A DNA stretch of 64,000 nucleotides from an uncultured Thiotrichales bacterium (GTDB lineage Bacteria > Pseudomonadota > Gammaproteobacteria > CAIRSR01): positions 18,598 to 82,597 of the forward strand of contig CAIRSR010000117.1 of NCBI GenBank assembly GCA_903881315.1, given 5' to 3'. Position numbers and translations under genes: made by a program. A model generated the notes under the pieces. The model did not search any database. It had not been told where the DNA came from and saw nothing but the letters and a program-made list of their open reading frames with translations. Within the stretch, counting starts at the first letter, position 1, and the number at the start of each line of letters is the position of its first letter. Of this stretch, positions 36,911 through 47,194 are shown one piece after another.

Positions 36911-39900
36911 TGGAGACTAACCGACTTCGGCAACTCTATGAAAAGCTGCGCGAGCAGCTCTTGGATCTGACAAGACGCAATCCGCTACTCAACTATGGGT
37001 TAAAACCACGCTCCAAGCGTTTTCTGCAACTGGTTGACTGCGCTATAGAAAGCGTTTACGAGCGACTGATCGTCGATGTGGCGTCGCTCCCTATCGTCGC
37101 GCTCCCTGAACCAGACAGCGTACCGCCTGATGAACGCAGCCCGGAATTTGTGGCAGCCCTTGCATGGGCGAAGACCACCGATATTGAATACCTAAGCACC
37201 ATCGAAGCATTGGAGGCATCAGATGATGCCAGTGAAACATCGTTTGAGAACACAGATCGCGCACTACGAGATCGGGTGCGCATCAAGCGTAACCTTCCAC
37301 CACGAGCTTCACGCAAAGAGATCGATAGGGCTGAACATGCCCGTTCGTTGGGTATCGACCCAAACCTTTCTCTCTGCGAAGAACCGCGTGAACAAGAGCA
37401 GCTCCAGACGCTGAAATATCCAGACGAACTGGTGTCCGTCATGGAGAAGATCGCGGACGATGCCCGCCTGGCGGAGCAAGAAACGGGGCTATCTACCCTG
37501 CATCTCGCCTTTGGATTTTTGGAGTGGTACGAGAGCGAAAATTCCGACAAGAAGTCGCTCGCACCACTCTTGCTGTTGCCCGTTCGGATAGAGCGTTCCA
37601 CGGCACACGGCAAACCCGCATACTCGATAGCAGCAAGTGAAAGTGGTGCAGAGGAAAATCTGAGCCTGCAAAAACGACTAGACAGAGATTTTTCGCGCAA
37701 GCTACCTGACTTTGCAACAGACGGAGACAACGCGCCCACACCCATCGAAGACTACTTTAAGGGGGTAACGGATGCCATTGATGGTTTGAAGCGCTGGCGG
37801 ATGCACCGCTGGCTCGTACTCGGCCACTTCTCGTTTGGTCGGTTTGCTATGTATGCCGATCTGGATGCACAGAATTGGGGAGAGCTGTCAGCGAATCCCC
37901 TGGTTGGGGCACTGCTACGGGGAACCGACCAGAAAGAGGATGCTGCACCCTTGCCCGGCATCCCCGATGATTACCAGATCGATGATCCAAAAATCGAGTC
38001 CATTGCTCCGCTATTGATCCAAGATGCAGACGCCTCCCAACACAGTGCGCTGGTTGATGTCATGCAGGGTGAGAACTTGGTCATACAGGGCCCGCCCGGC
38101 ACCGGCAAGAGTCAGACCATCACGAACATCATCGCCAATGCGCTGGCCAAAGGAAAGACTGTCCTGTTTCTTGCCGAAAAGCAGGCGGCGCTAGAGGTTG
38201 TGAAGCGCCGCCTTGATAACTCAGGGCTTGGTGAGTTTTGCTTGGAACTGCACTCGGACAAAGTCTCTCCAAAGAGCATTATCACAAGCCTAAGAGCACG
38301 GAATGAGCGAGGATCTGGACAAGATCTACCGGTGGCAAATCAGCGCGGCGACACAGACTGGCTTTCGGCGCGCAATGCTCTAAACACCTACGTCAAGGCC
38401 CTTAACGAGCCTCGTCCCGACGGCGACTCAGCGTTCAAACTTCTCTGGAGCGCCATTTATGGACGTATGGTTTCCCCGGAACTTGCCAGCGAATTCAAGG
38501 GGGTGGAGCTTCCACTCCCTCTTCTGCAAGACCCAGGGCACATACGAACCCTCCGTGCGCAACTGGAAGACTTTAAGCATATTGCGCAAACGTACACAAA
38601 GGACTGCGGTCATCATCCGGCACAGTCGCCCTGGAAGCAGCTACCCCTTGGGGAAATTCATCGGTACAAAATATCCGCACTGCAAGACGCGATTAACGCA
38701 CTCAGGGCGTCACTGGAAGAGGGCCACGCACTCGTTGAGAACAACTCGAGTTACGGCATCACCAGCGAGGAAGACCTCTCGGCAGTAACAGACTTAAGTG
38801 CAACACTCGGCGAGCCTCCGACACCTGAGGCCGTTGATCAAATCCCTCCCACCGACCTCCCAAGCCTCGAACGGGCGGTACGACTGCGAGCAGAACTAGG
38901 CAACCTTGAGCATGAACTTAGCAGATTTCCTGCTCTGCAAGGATTGACCGTAGATCGGTTATCCATTGCCTCCTCTCTGCTAGAGACATCGGTCGGAGCG
39001 ACACTAGCCGCTAGTCACCCAGCCGCTGCCCTTGCGACTGTCGAAGAAATCGTCGCTGCTGTCCAGGATGTGGAACCGGCACTAACTAGGCTTGGCGTCA
39101 CCTTCACTGCACCAGCGTCACAGGCAACAACAGCCGCCGTCTTGGTCAAGTCACTGTTGGCGATACCTCCGCAGTATCTGCGCTGGATGGTCGAGAACCC
39201 CGCCATCCGCAGAGCAGCTACCATAAACAAAACCACCCTCCGCACAGTGATGAACCACTGGCAAAAGCTGCTTAACGACGAAAACACCTGGGGCCAAAGA
39301 GTGACGGGTTATCAGGGCAAGGTGCGTCCGTCACCCGCACAACTTAACACGTTTGCTGCAACCCTGAGAAAGACTGGGTTCGGCAAAATCTTCGCAACCC
39401 TGTCGGGCAGCCTCCATACCGCAAGAAATTACTGCACACAACTCGGCATTGAGCAATCCCCCGCAGAACTTGAGGCCCTCAGCGCCCATGTGCAGAACCT
39501 GCAAAGATTTGAGTCAGACATCGAGATGGCAGTAGCCCTCGGTACGGCGTGGAACGCACTTGCCACACCCTCCAAGGGAATTGACCAGGCGGCCACCGAG
39601 TGGAACCAAGCAGACATGGAGTGGAACGAGGCAGTCAAGGCGTGGGAAAGACTCTTTTCGACCGCAAGCACCCTTTCTCAGCAGGGTGACTTGCTCGTAG
39701 GACGTATACTGAAACTCCCACTGATCGAAATACTCTGCGAATCATCGACACAGCTAAACCGTTTGGCTGGTCTTGACGCAACATCAAAGGCGCTCTTAAA
39801 CGAGCAGCCGCTTGAAAAATGCCTCTCCGAGATGCGGCAGTGGATCGCCCTTTTGCAACAGTTTCTTTCTATCGATGCGGAAAAAAGGCTTTCACCAATT

Positions 39901-42813
39901 GGCGCATCGATTAAAGACATTTCAGAGATTCATCGACTAAGGCTACGGCTAGAAGAGACGCGCTCTAATCTCTCGCATTGTGCCTCCGAATCACGCGCTA
40001 TCGCTTTGCAGCTTTTTGAGAATAACTTCTCGGCGAAAGAAATCACCACAGCCATTGCTTGGTGCGGTGCTGTGCGTGGCTCCAGGGTACCTGCGTTGAT
40101 GAAAGACCACCTTCTTTCCGCAACGCTAACAACTAGCCACCAAGATTTGCGTGAGGTAAAAACACACTGGAACAATATCACTAAAACCCGCCCACCCTTA
40201 GTGAAGGCATTGACACCCTTTGGCACAGAGCAAATCGCAGCCCTTCCAACCAATGAACTGCTGGCGCTACTGCGCGAACTGCCCGACAACGGTGGGGGAC
40301 TCGCTGAGTTCCTTAAGCTGCGCTCCCTGCGCAGTACCCTCGAACAAGAGGGTATGAAACCGTTCCTAGATGCGATCGACACGCACCTAATCGAAGCGCA
40401 TCGCATCATGGGGATATTCACGATGCTGGTCACGACCAGACGTGCGGGACAAGCACGACAAGGAGAGGGCTTGGCTGACAGTCCTGATGGAACAACGTTG
40501 GATCGACGCCGACAAACCTTCGCGGATCGCGATCGAGCGAAAATCAAAACCGATCGCGAGATAGTGCGAGCGCACTTGTTAAAGCGCACCCCACCCACCG
40601 GATCGCAATCTGGGCCTCGCAATACCTGGACGAACATGAGACTCCTTCACAACGAGTTCACTAAGTCCAAACGATTTACTCCGGTTCGACAACTAGTTGC
40701 CAGGGCCGGAGCCGCCATACAGACGCTAACACCCTGTTTTATGATGTCACCACTCTCTCTTGCCAAGTTCGTTGCGCCGAGAAGCCTTCACTTTGATCTG
40801 CTGGTAATTGACGAGGCGTCACAGATGAAACCAGAAGACGCCCTTGGGGGAATGTTCCGCGCCACCCAGCTCGTAGTCGTTGGCGATACGAAGCAACTGC
40901 CACCTACCGATTTCTTCAGTCGTAGCGGTGGCGAGGCAAACACCTCTAGCGATGAGGATGATGACGACATCGACGCAGAGTCGATCTTGGAGGCCTGCGA
41001 GCGCACGTTCGGAAAGCGGCGAATACTCAAATGGCACTACCGCAGTCGGTGCGAAAGTCTGATCGCCTTTTCTAACCGTGAGTTCTACGAAAACAAACTC
41101 ATCACCTTCCCCATGGCAAAACCAGGTGCCTTCTCGGTCGAGCATGTGCGGGTCAATGGAACCTACCGCACCCGCCAAAACCCCGACGAAGCCGCCGCAA
41201 TTGCACGGGCAGCAATCGCGTTCATGCAGCATTTCGCCAATGAGCCTGAAGAAAGCTTGCCAACCTTAGGGATCGTTGCCATCAACACCGAGCAGCGCGA
41301 TTTCATCAATGACGAACTAGCCAGGATGGGGAGCGGCGATAAACTTGTGGAACAGTATCGTCAGAAGGCGGAAGCGAAGAGTGAACCGCTGTTCATCAAG
41401 AATCTAGAGAATGTCCAGGGGGACGAGCGCGATCACATCTTCATATCCATGACCTATGGTTGTAAGCACGGCGAGCCAGCCATGGCGCAACGCTTCGGCC
41501 CCATCAATGGCAAACAAGGCCACCGCAGGCTAAACGTCTTGTTTACGCGCGCACGGGCTCGGATTGGCCTCTTCACCTCCTTTGGCTCGGAGGATGTACG
41601 ACCCGCTGACGGCAGTTCAGAAGGCGTGACAGTATTAAAGCGCTACCTGGAGTACGCTGAAACGCGGGGACAGGCCTTCGGACGCCAAACTGGTCGCGAA
41701 GCAGATAGTGCTTTCGAGATCGCGGTCGCCAAACAACTGCGTACGAAGGGGTACCAGATCGATCTCCAAATCGGTGTTTCTGGCTATCGAATCGATCTGG
41801 GTATCCGGCACCCGGATCGTCCCGAGCACTTTTTGGCAGGTGTCGAGTGCGATGGTGCGACTTACCACTCAAGCAAGAGTGCGCGGGACAGAGATCGACT
41901 GCGCGAGGAGATCCTGAAAAGCCTTGGCTGGCACATCGTCCGTGTGTGGTCTACTGATTGGTTCGACAACCCTGCGTTGGAGACCGAGAAGCTCGCACGA
42001 AAATTGGAGGAACTACGCACCAAACCAACACCTCGTTCTAACTCCTATCCACCGTTGCATGGGTTGGTTCTCAATTGGGAAACTGAAAGTGCCCGTGACA
42101 CGGATACAACCACCTCAGCGCCTTCGAATGACACTGAGGTCAAACGTAAGGCTACCAATAACCGTGCGGAGAATAAACCAGGGACTCCCCAGTCACCTCC
42201 TTTGGTTCAGCCCCCACGAACTGCAGAAACACCGAAATCCAAACCGAAGGGCGTAGACATCCCATTGATAACCGCGCCCAGCGTTGTATCACCACTGTCG
42301 TCTGTCAGTCATGCAACCTACTCGATCGCCAATCCTACAGACATCGGACGTCCTGAACGCGATCGCTTCTTCGATCCCGACTATAAAGCCATACTCAAAC
42401 GGATGATCGCGCATGTAGTCAGGATAGAAGGCCCCATCTTTGAAAACCTGCTCGTCGATCGTATTGCGCGGGCGCATGGACTTATGCGTTCTGGGAATAA
42501 GATCAGGGATCGGGTTATCAGCTTGCTTCGGGATGTGGATCGGGTGGACGAAAACGGACATAAAGTGATCTGGCCACAAGGAAAGAAGCCTGGAATTGTC
42601 CATCCCTATCGGAAGGATCCGTCGGGAACGCGAAAGCACGACGACGTGCCTGCCGAGGAACTCGCGGCGATTGCCCTCCCGTTCGTTCAGCTACGGTTAG
42701 GCGACGAAGAAATTTTGAGAAAGATGGCTGACGAGTTCTTACTCGGTCGGCTGCACAAACTCACCAGGCAACGATTTACCAAAGCGATTCAGATCGCCAA
42801 AGGTTCAGGATAG
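36868..42813 (+). CDS. DUF4011 / SF1 helicase / nuclease / DUF3320 protein, candidate phage defence
   Basis: 1981 residues. Residues from about 25 carry the DUF4011 motif LLDLTRRNPLLNY. Walker A GPPGTGKS is at residue 408 and Walker B LLVIDEAS near 1312, separated by a roughly 900-residue helical insert. GDTKQLPPTDFF, VQGDERDHIFIS and LNVLFTRARARIGLF (about 1556) complete a superfamily 1 helicase core of the UPF1-like class. Residues 1613-1710 form a Vsr/DUF559-like PD-(D/E)XK nuclease (IDLGIRHPDR, GVECDGATYH). Residues 1836-1979 match DUF3320. This architecture has been described as an anti-phage protein (called Hhe in defence catalogues, from memory). All motifs are intact. Start overlaps the 97-residue frame; it converges on smc. 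Confidence 0.9.
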   Translation: MNQPSQETGVLENPLETNRLRQLYEKLREQLLDLTRRNPLLNYGLKPRSKRFLQLVDCAIESVYERLIVDVASLPIVALPEPDSVPPDERSPEFVAALAWAKTTDIEYLSTIEALEASDDASETSFENTDRALRDRVRIKRNLPPRASRKEIDRAEHARSLGIDPNLSLCEEPREQEQLQTLKYPDELVSVMEKIADDARLAEQETGLSTLHLAFGFLEWYESENSDKKSLAPLLLLPVRIERSTAHGKPAYSIAASESGAEENLSLQKRLDRDFSRKLPDFATDGDNAPTPIEDYFKGVTDAIDGLKRWRMHRWLVLGHFSFGRFAMYADLDAQNWGELSANPLVGALLRGTDQKEDAAPLPGIPDDYQIDDPKIESIAPLLIQDADASQHSALVDVMQGENLVIQGPPGTGKSQTITNIIANALAKGKTVLFLAEKQAALEVVKRRLDNSGLGEFCLELHSDKVSPKSIITSLRARNERGSGQDLPVANQRGDTDWLSARNALNTYVKALNEPRPDGDSAFKLLWSAIYGRMVSPELASEFKGVELPLPLLQDPGHIRTLRAQLEDFKHIAQTYTKDCGHHPAQSPWKQLPLGEIHRYKISALQDAINALRASLEEGHALVENNSSYGITSEEDLSAVTDLSATLGEPPTPEAVDQIPPTDLPSLERAVRLRAELGNLEHELSRFPALQGLTVDRLSIASSLLETSVGATLAASHPAAALATVEEIVAAVQDVEPALTRLGVTFTAPASQATTAAVLVKSLLAIPPQYLRWMVENPAIRRAATINKTTLRTVMNHWQKLLNDENTWGQRVTGYQGKVRPSPAQLNTFAATLRKTGFGKIFATLSGSLHTARNYCTQLGIEQSPAELEALSAHVQNLQRFESDIEMAVALGTAWNALATPSKGIDQAATEWNQADMEWNEAVKAWERLFSTASTLSQQGDLLVGRILKLPLIEILCESSTQLNRLAGLDATSKALLNEQPLEKCLSEMRQWIALLQQFLSIDAEKRLSPIGASIKDISEIHRLRLRLEETRSNLSHCASESRAIALQLFENNFSAKEITTAIAWCGAVRGSRVPALMKDHLLSATLTTSHQDLREVKTHWNNITKTRPPLVKALTPFGTEQIAALPTNELLALLRELPDNGGGLAEFLKLRSLRSTLEQEGMKPFLDAIDTHLIEAHRIMGIFTMLVTTRRAGQARQGEGLADSPDGTTLDRRRQTFADRDRAKIKTDREIVRAHLLKRTPPTGSQSGPRNTWTNMRLLHNEFTKSKRFTPVRQLVARAGAAIQTLTPCFMMSPLSLAKFVAPRSLHFDLLVIDEASQMKPEDALGGMFRATQLVVVGDTKQLPPTDFFSRSGGEANTSSDEDDDDIDAESILEACERTFGKRRILKWHYRSRCESLIAFSNREFYENKLITFPMAKPGAFSVEHVRVNGTYRTRQNPDEAAAIARAAIAFMQHFANEPEESLPTLGIVAINTEQRDFINDELARMGSGDKLVEQYRQKAEAKSEPLFIKNLENVQGDERDHIFISMTYGCKHGEPAMAQRFGPINGKQGHRRLNVLFTRARARIGLFTSFGSEDVRPADGSSEGVTVLKRYLEYAETRGQAFGRQTGREADSAFEIAVAKQLRTKGYQIDLQIGVSGYRIDLGIRHPDRPEHFLAGVECDGATYHSSKSARDRDRLREEILKSLGWHIVRVWSTDWFDNPALETEKLARKLEELRTKPTPRSNSYPPLHGLVLNWETESARDTDTTTSAPSNDTEVKRKATNNRAENKPGTPQSPPLVQPPRTAETPKSKPKGVDIPLITAPSVVSPLSSVSHATYSIANPTDIGRPERDRFFDPDYKAILKRMIAHVVRIEGPIFENLLVDRIARAHGLMRSGNKIRDRVISLLRDVDRVDENGHKVIWPQGKKPGIVHPYRKDPSGTRKHDDVPAEELAAIALPFVQLRLGDEEILRKMADEFLLGRLHKLTRQRFTKAIQIAKGSG

Positions 42814-42845
42814 CGCTAGGATTGGCGCACAGCATGACCAGATCA

Positions 42846-42930
42846 GCAGATCTCCATCGAGAAATCATAGGCGAGGGGCAGCATCCATCAGCACATTGCG
42901 CGGCATCCTTTCCCACAAATTGAGATCTGC
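42846..42930. repeat. 9-bp inverted repeat downstream of the helicase
   Basis: GCAGATCTC (42846-42854) and GAGATCTGC (42922-42930) are perfect inverted copies 67 bases apart, in the 162-base gap between the convergent helicase and smc stops. The spacing is too long for a simple terminator. Nothing else is recognisable in the gap. Confidence 0.5.
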
Positions 42931-42975
42931 CGTTAGTCTGGAATCTTCTGTGACGGCGCTTTATTCTACTCACCC

Positions 42976-45900
42976 TCACCCCCCAGCACGACCAATCAAT
43001 TGCGTCGCCTCTTCCACATCCACCGTGACCAACCGCGACACACCAGGCTCTTGGGTGGTGATACCAATCAGGTGATCGGCCATCTCCATGGTCTTCTTGT
43101 TGTGGGTGATAAAGATAAACTGCACCATCGAAGACATTTCCTGCACCATGTTACAGAAACGACCCACATTGGCCTCGTCCAGGGGCGCGTCCACCTCATC
43201 GAGTAGACAAACCGGCGAGGGGTTGATCTGAAAAATAGAGAAGACCAAAGCCACCGCAGTCAGCGCCTTCTCCCCACCAGAAAGTAAATGAATGGTGCTG
43301 TTCCGCTTGCCGGGTGGTCGCGCCATAATGGTCACACCCGTCTCTAGGAGTTCCTCTCCGGTTAGTTCTAACGACGCATGACCCCCACCGAAAAGACGCG
43401 GAAAGGTAGCCTTCAGGCCATCGTTTACCTGGTTAAAGGTCTCTTGGAAACGCTGGCGGGTCTCGCGATCGATGCGCCGAATCGCGCCCTCTAGGGTCTC
43501 TACGGCGGTAGAGAGATCCGCATGCTGGGCTTCTAGGTATTGCGAGCGTTCGGCGGCGGCACTATGTTCCTCAATTGCCGCAAGATTGATTGCCCCAAGA
43601 CGTTGGATCTGACGCGCCAATTGATCAAGCCGCTCCTGCCAGGCATCCTCGGTAATCTGCGCGGGCAGGGTGGGCAGAACCTCGGGCAGAAGAATCTCAA
43701 GCTCCGCCGCCTGTTCTTCAATCCCACGCGCCCGCACTACCACTTCTTGGTGGGCGATACGAGTCTGCGTCAGCTCCGCCCGTCGCTCCTCAACCACACG
43801 TTCGTTTTCAGTGCGGGCGCGTTCCAATTCACGCAAACGGTGATTGCTATCTTCTAGCTGGTGCCGTGCGCGGTTTAATTGTTCCTCTGCCTCCAAGCGC
43901 GTCGCCAGTCGCTCCTGTAGCTCCTCGGTAAAGCCATCGATCGGGGTCTCGGCGTTCTCTAACGCCTCCTGAAGCACCTCGACCTGCTCGGTCAAATCGT
44001 TCCTGCGCGTCTCTGCTCGCGCAAGACTCGCGTGCATCGCCTCTAGGCGACTACTGACGCTGCGCGCCTCTAGCGCCAAGCGATGGGCCTCGGTGCGGGC
44101 GAGGGCTGCCGCAGCGCGTGTCCTCTCGACCGCCGAGCGCACGTCGCTACGCGCCTGGGTCAGCGTCTCCTGTTCGGCATTGAGCGCGTCCACCTGCTCC
44201 AATGCCTCATGCAGACGGTCACGCACCTCTGCCGAGCGCTCGGTGTTCTGTTGGATATGATCCGCCACCTCAGCAAGGTCGCGCTGCAATTGGGAAACAC
44301 GCGCCTGGATCTGCTCCAAACGCGCCTGCTGCGAACCCAAACGGGTGCGCAGATCCGAATGAACCCGCGCCCCGTCATGAACCGCTGCCGCAGCACGCTC
44401 ACGATCATGCTCGAGTGCTGCCAACTGGGCCCGACCTTCCTCTAGTGCCACCGCCTGTGTTTCTACCTGTTCTTCGGCGGCCTCTAGTGAGATACGCAAC
44501 TGACGGATCTCTTGCTCACGCGCGAGCAGGCCAGTGTGGGCATCGGAATCACGCACCACCCGCAACCACTCTCGCCCCAACCACACACCATCGGGCGTTA
44601 CCACCGACTCCCCCACCGCCAGCGTATCGCGCAACGCCAAGGCGTGTGGCAACGAGGGCGCGGTATAGACGCCAGCGAGTAGCCCCGCCACCGACCACGG
44701 GGCACGAACCTGATCCACCAGCCGTGGCGCGGTGCTCGCTGCGGGGGGAGGCAATCCTCCGGCAACCGCCGACCACAGACCAAGCCCCCCCTTGTGCAGA
44801 TCGGCGGTCTTCTGTGCCACTACCGCGAGATCAGGGACACACACCGCCTCTAGGTGTGGGCCAAGCACCACCTCAACCGCACGCTCCCAGCCTTGAGCCA
44901 CCTCTAGCGCCTCCGCAAAACGCGGGGCATGAGATAGACCATGGCGCACCAACCAATCCACCACAGCACCTTTTCCCTTACCAAGCGCCGCTTGCTGAAG
45001 GGTCTCCATGGAGGTGAGCCGACCACGCAAGTGCTGCAAGCGGTGGCGTATTTGATCAAGCTCGGTGCTGAGGTGATGATTCGTGTTGCGCTGGGTTGCA
45101 ACCGCTTGATTCGCGTCAACGAGGGACGCAGCCAAGGACTCTTGATGGATGTCGTGGCTCTCGAGTAGTCCCTCCATGCGCTCGACCTCCGCTTCTAGCG
45201 GGGACGGGTCGATGTTGGCCGCTTCTTTTTCAAGGCGCTGCCGACGCAAGACAAGCTCGCCTTGTTGTTGTTCGATGTAGGTGAGATGGGCGCGCTCTAC
45301 CTGGGCCGCCTGAAGCGGCGCTTGACCCGCACGACTAAGCTCTTCCCAGCGCTCTTGCCACTCGGCCAGCGCCTCTTCCGCCACGGTCAGGTCAACCGAG
45401 GTCATCGCCGCCTGCTCCTCGGCGATAGCAAGCCCCTCCTCCTGCTCAGTCAACACCAAGGCTAAACGCTCGGCCTCTTCCTTGTCTGACGCCCAATGGG
45501 TGTGACTCTGAGACAACGCAACCTGCGCACGTTCTAGCTCGGCGGCTTGACGTTTGCGACCCTCCATAGCGTGCCGCAGGGCTTGCTCAACCCGCGCCAC
45601 TTCCGCACCAGCCGCATAGACCTCGCCCTGTACCGTCGTAAAGATATCCTGGTTCGTTTGCGTCGTTTCTCGCGCCTCTTCGAGTTCCGCCTCGGTGTGG
45701 CGCAACGCGGCCAGGCGTTCCTCTAAAAAGACAGCGGTATTCTGGATCTCCTTTTCCTGTTCCTCGCGCTGATTCTCTAGGGTGCGCCAACGCAGCGCCA
45801 ACAATTGACTGCGGGTGGTATGCTCCTCGGTCTTAAAGGTTTGGTAACGCAACGCCGTCTCGGCCTGGCGAGCGAGGCGCGAAATCTGTTGGCGTAACTC

Positions 45901-46497
45901 GGCACGAATATCATCCAGTCGCGCAAGATTCTCGCGGGTTTCCGTTAGGCGCGATTCGGTCTCTTTGCGCCGCTCCTTGTACTTGGAAATACCTGCTGCT
46001 TCTTCTAAGAAATGCCGCAGATCCTCGGGGCGCGCCTCCACCAAACGCGAGATCATGCCTTGTTCGATGATGGAATAACTGCGCGGACCAAAACCCGTAC
46101 CAAGAAAGACATCGGTAATGTCTTTACGCCGACAACGAGTGCCGTTTAGGGCATAGATCGACTGCCCATCGCGACTCACCTGTCGCCGCACCGAGATCTC
46201 AGCATAGCGGGAATAGGCCCCCCCAATACGCCCATCAGAATTATCGAAGACCAATTCAACCGATGCCTGGCCTACTGGCTTACGCGCGATAGAACCATTA
46301 AAGATGACATCCGACATCGATTCTCCGCGCAAGGTTTTGGCGGATCCCTCCCCCATCACCCAGCGTACCGCATCGATGAAGTTCGACTTGCCGCACCCAT
46401 TGGGCCCAACAATCCCTACCAACCGACTCGGCAGGTGAAAGGTGGTCGGATCAACGAAGGATTTAAATCCGGCGAGTTTGATTCGGCGTAACTGCAT
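42976..46497 (-). CDS. smc: Chromosome segregation ATPase SMC
   Basis: 1173 residues, full length. SMC dimers extrude or tether DNA loops and compact the chromosome. The N-terminal Walker A is GPNGCGKSNFIDAVRW. Long coiled coils flank a hinge at about 500-680 (LSHAPRFAEALEV, GLLAGVYTAPS). The C-terminal signature LLSGGEKALTAVALVFSIF and Walker B CLLDEVDAPLDEANV are intact. The gene starts 7 bases after the small lipoprotein gene, so they may be cotranscribed. In many gammaproteobacteria zipA and ligA follow smc; here they do not. Confidence 0.96.
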   Translation of the reverse strand: MQLRRIKLAGFKSFVDPTTFHLPSRLVGIVGPNGCGKSNFIDAVRWVMGEGSAKTLRGESMSDVIFNGSIARKPVGQASVELVFDNSDGRIGGAYSRYAEISVRRQVSRDGQSIYALNGTRCRRKDITDVFLGTGFGPRSYSIIEQGMISRLVEARPEDLRHFLEEAAGISKYKERRKETESRLTETRENLARLDDIRAELRQQISRLARQAETALRYQTFKTEEHTTRSQLLALRWRTLENQREEQEKEIQNTAVFLEERLAALRHTEAELEEARETTQTNQDIFTTVQGEVYAAGAEVARVEQALRHAMEGRKRQAAELERAQVALSQSHTHWASDKEEAERLALVLTEQEEGLAIAEEQAAMTSVDLTVAEEALAEWQERWEELSRAGQAPLQAAQVERAHLTYIEQQQGELVLRRQRLEKEAANIDPSPLEAEVERMEGLLESHDIHQESLAASLVDANQAVATQRNTNHHLSTELDQIRHRLQHLRGRLTSMETLQQAALGKGKGAVVDWLVRHGLSHAPRFAEALEVAQGWERAVEVVLGPHLEAVCVPDLAVVAQKTADLHKGGLGLWSAVAGGLPPPAASTAPRLVDQVRAPWSVAGLLAGVYTAPSLPHALALRDTLAVGESVVTPDGVWLGREWLRVVRDSDAHTGLLAREQEIRQLRISLEAAEEQVETQAVALEEGRAQLAALEHDRERAAAAVHDGARVHSDLRTRLGSQQARLEQIQARVSQLQRDLAEVADHIQQNTERSAEVRDRLHEALEQVDALNAEQETLTQARSDVRSAVERTRAAAALARTEAHRLALEARSVSSRLEAMHASLARAETRRNDLTEQVEVLQEALENAETPIDGFTEELQERLATRLEAEEQLNRARHQLEDSNHRLRELERARTENERVVEERRAELTQTRIAHQEVVVRARGIEEQAAELEILLPEVLPTLPAQITEDAWQERLDQLARQIQRLGAINLAAIEEHSAAAERSQYLEAQHADLSTAVETLEGAIRRIDRETRQRFQETFNQVNDGLKATFPRLFGGGHASLELTGEELLETGVTIMARPPGKRNSTIHLLSGGEKALTAVALVFSIFQINPSPVCLLDEVDAPLDEANVGRFCNMVQEMSSMVQFIFITHNKKTMEMADHLIGITTQEPGVSRLVTVDVEEATQLIGRAGG

Positions 46498-46504
46498 ATT
46501 GATC

Positions 46505-46687
46505 TTATGGGATCACGGCTTTGACGCCAGCAACCGCCACATCTACTGTGGTTCCAACAACATCAGCCCCAACCTTCACGGTCGTTGCGACGACACTCAC
46601 CGCAGCATCGGCAACAGCCACTACGGCACAACCAGCCACAGGGACGAGCATACATAAGACAGTAACGATTCTAATCATTCGATTCAT
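46505..46687 (-). CDS. Small lipoprotein
   Basis: 60 residues from the ATG at 46687; another ATG three codons upstream is possible. It has a basic start (MNRMIR), a hydrophobic core and a clear lipobox VAGC, then a mature part of alternating Val, Ala and Thr (AVVAVADAAVSVVATTVKVG). This composition is seen in many tiny proteobacterial lipoproteins of unknown role. It lies just upstream of smc. Confidence 0.75.
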   Translation of the reverse strand: MNRMIRIVTVLCMLVPVAGCAVVAVADAAVSVVATTVKVGADVVGTTVDVAVAGVKAVIP

Positions 46688-46722
46688 GGCGCACATTCAA
46701 AAAAGTAGTGATTGGCTCGTGG

Positions 46723-47067
46723 TTACTGCATTTCTGCCTTGAACGGGATAATCCCGCCTCGTTGCGCCTTTACGATTACCTCTCTCACCTTTATCTCAGA
46801 GAAGTTTATCTTTAAGGCAATCTCGCGCGTATCTATCCCGTCAGATTCCCGTAGCATCCGTAGCGCCATCTCTAGCACAATTTCTCTTCTACCCATCGCC
46901 CTCTTGCCAAGGTAACTGAGCAGGAGGCCCGGCAACACAAACATCACCAATATCCCAAGAAAGGCAATGCCCGCCGGCTCATCAGGGGTTAGCCACACAC
47001 CGACGAAACCCAATAAGGCAATACCCAACAGCAAAAGACCTAATACCAATCGTATCACCTTATTCAT
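46723..47067 (-). CDS. Membrane protein with C-terminal winged-helix-like domain
   Basis: 114 residues. Two membrane helices (LVLGLLLLGIALLGFVGVWL and GIAFLGILVMFVLPGLLLSYL) are followed by a basic linker and a cytoplasmic segment of about 55 residues (REIVLEMALRMLRES, TREIALKINFSEIKVREVIV), which reads like a winged helix. I do not recognise a family. It could be a membrane-anchored DNA-binding or protein-binding adaptor. It lies 35 bases upstream of the small lipoprotein gene in the same direction. Confidence 0.7.
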   Translation of the reverse strand: MNKVIRLVLGLLLLGIALLGFVGVWLTPDEPAGIAFLGILVMFVLPGLLLSYLGKRAMGRREIVLEMALRMLRESDGIDTREIALKINFSEIKVREVIVKAQRGGIIPFKAEMQ

Positions 47068-47194
47068 CTCCCCACGCCGGTCAAGGTGCGGGCTTAACCC
47101 GATAGACAGCCCCTAACCACCCCGCACAAGAATGTACTGCGTCATACAAGAGGATAGCGATCCCTTTTGGATCACACCCCTTTTAGGATAACTG

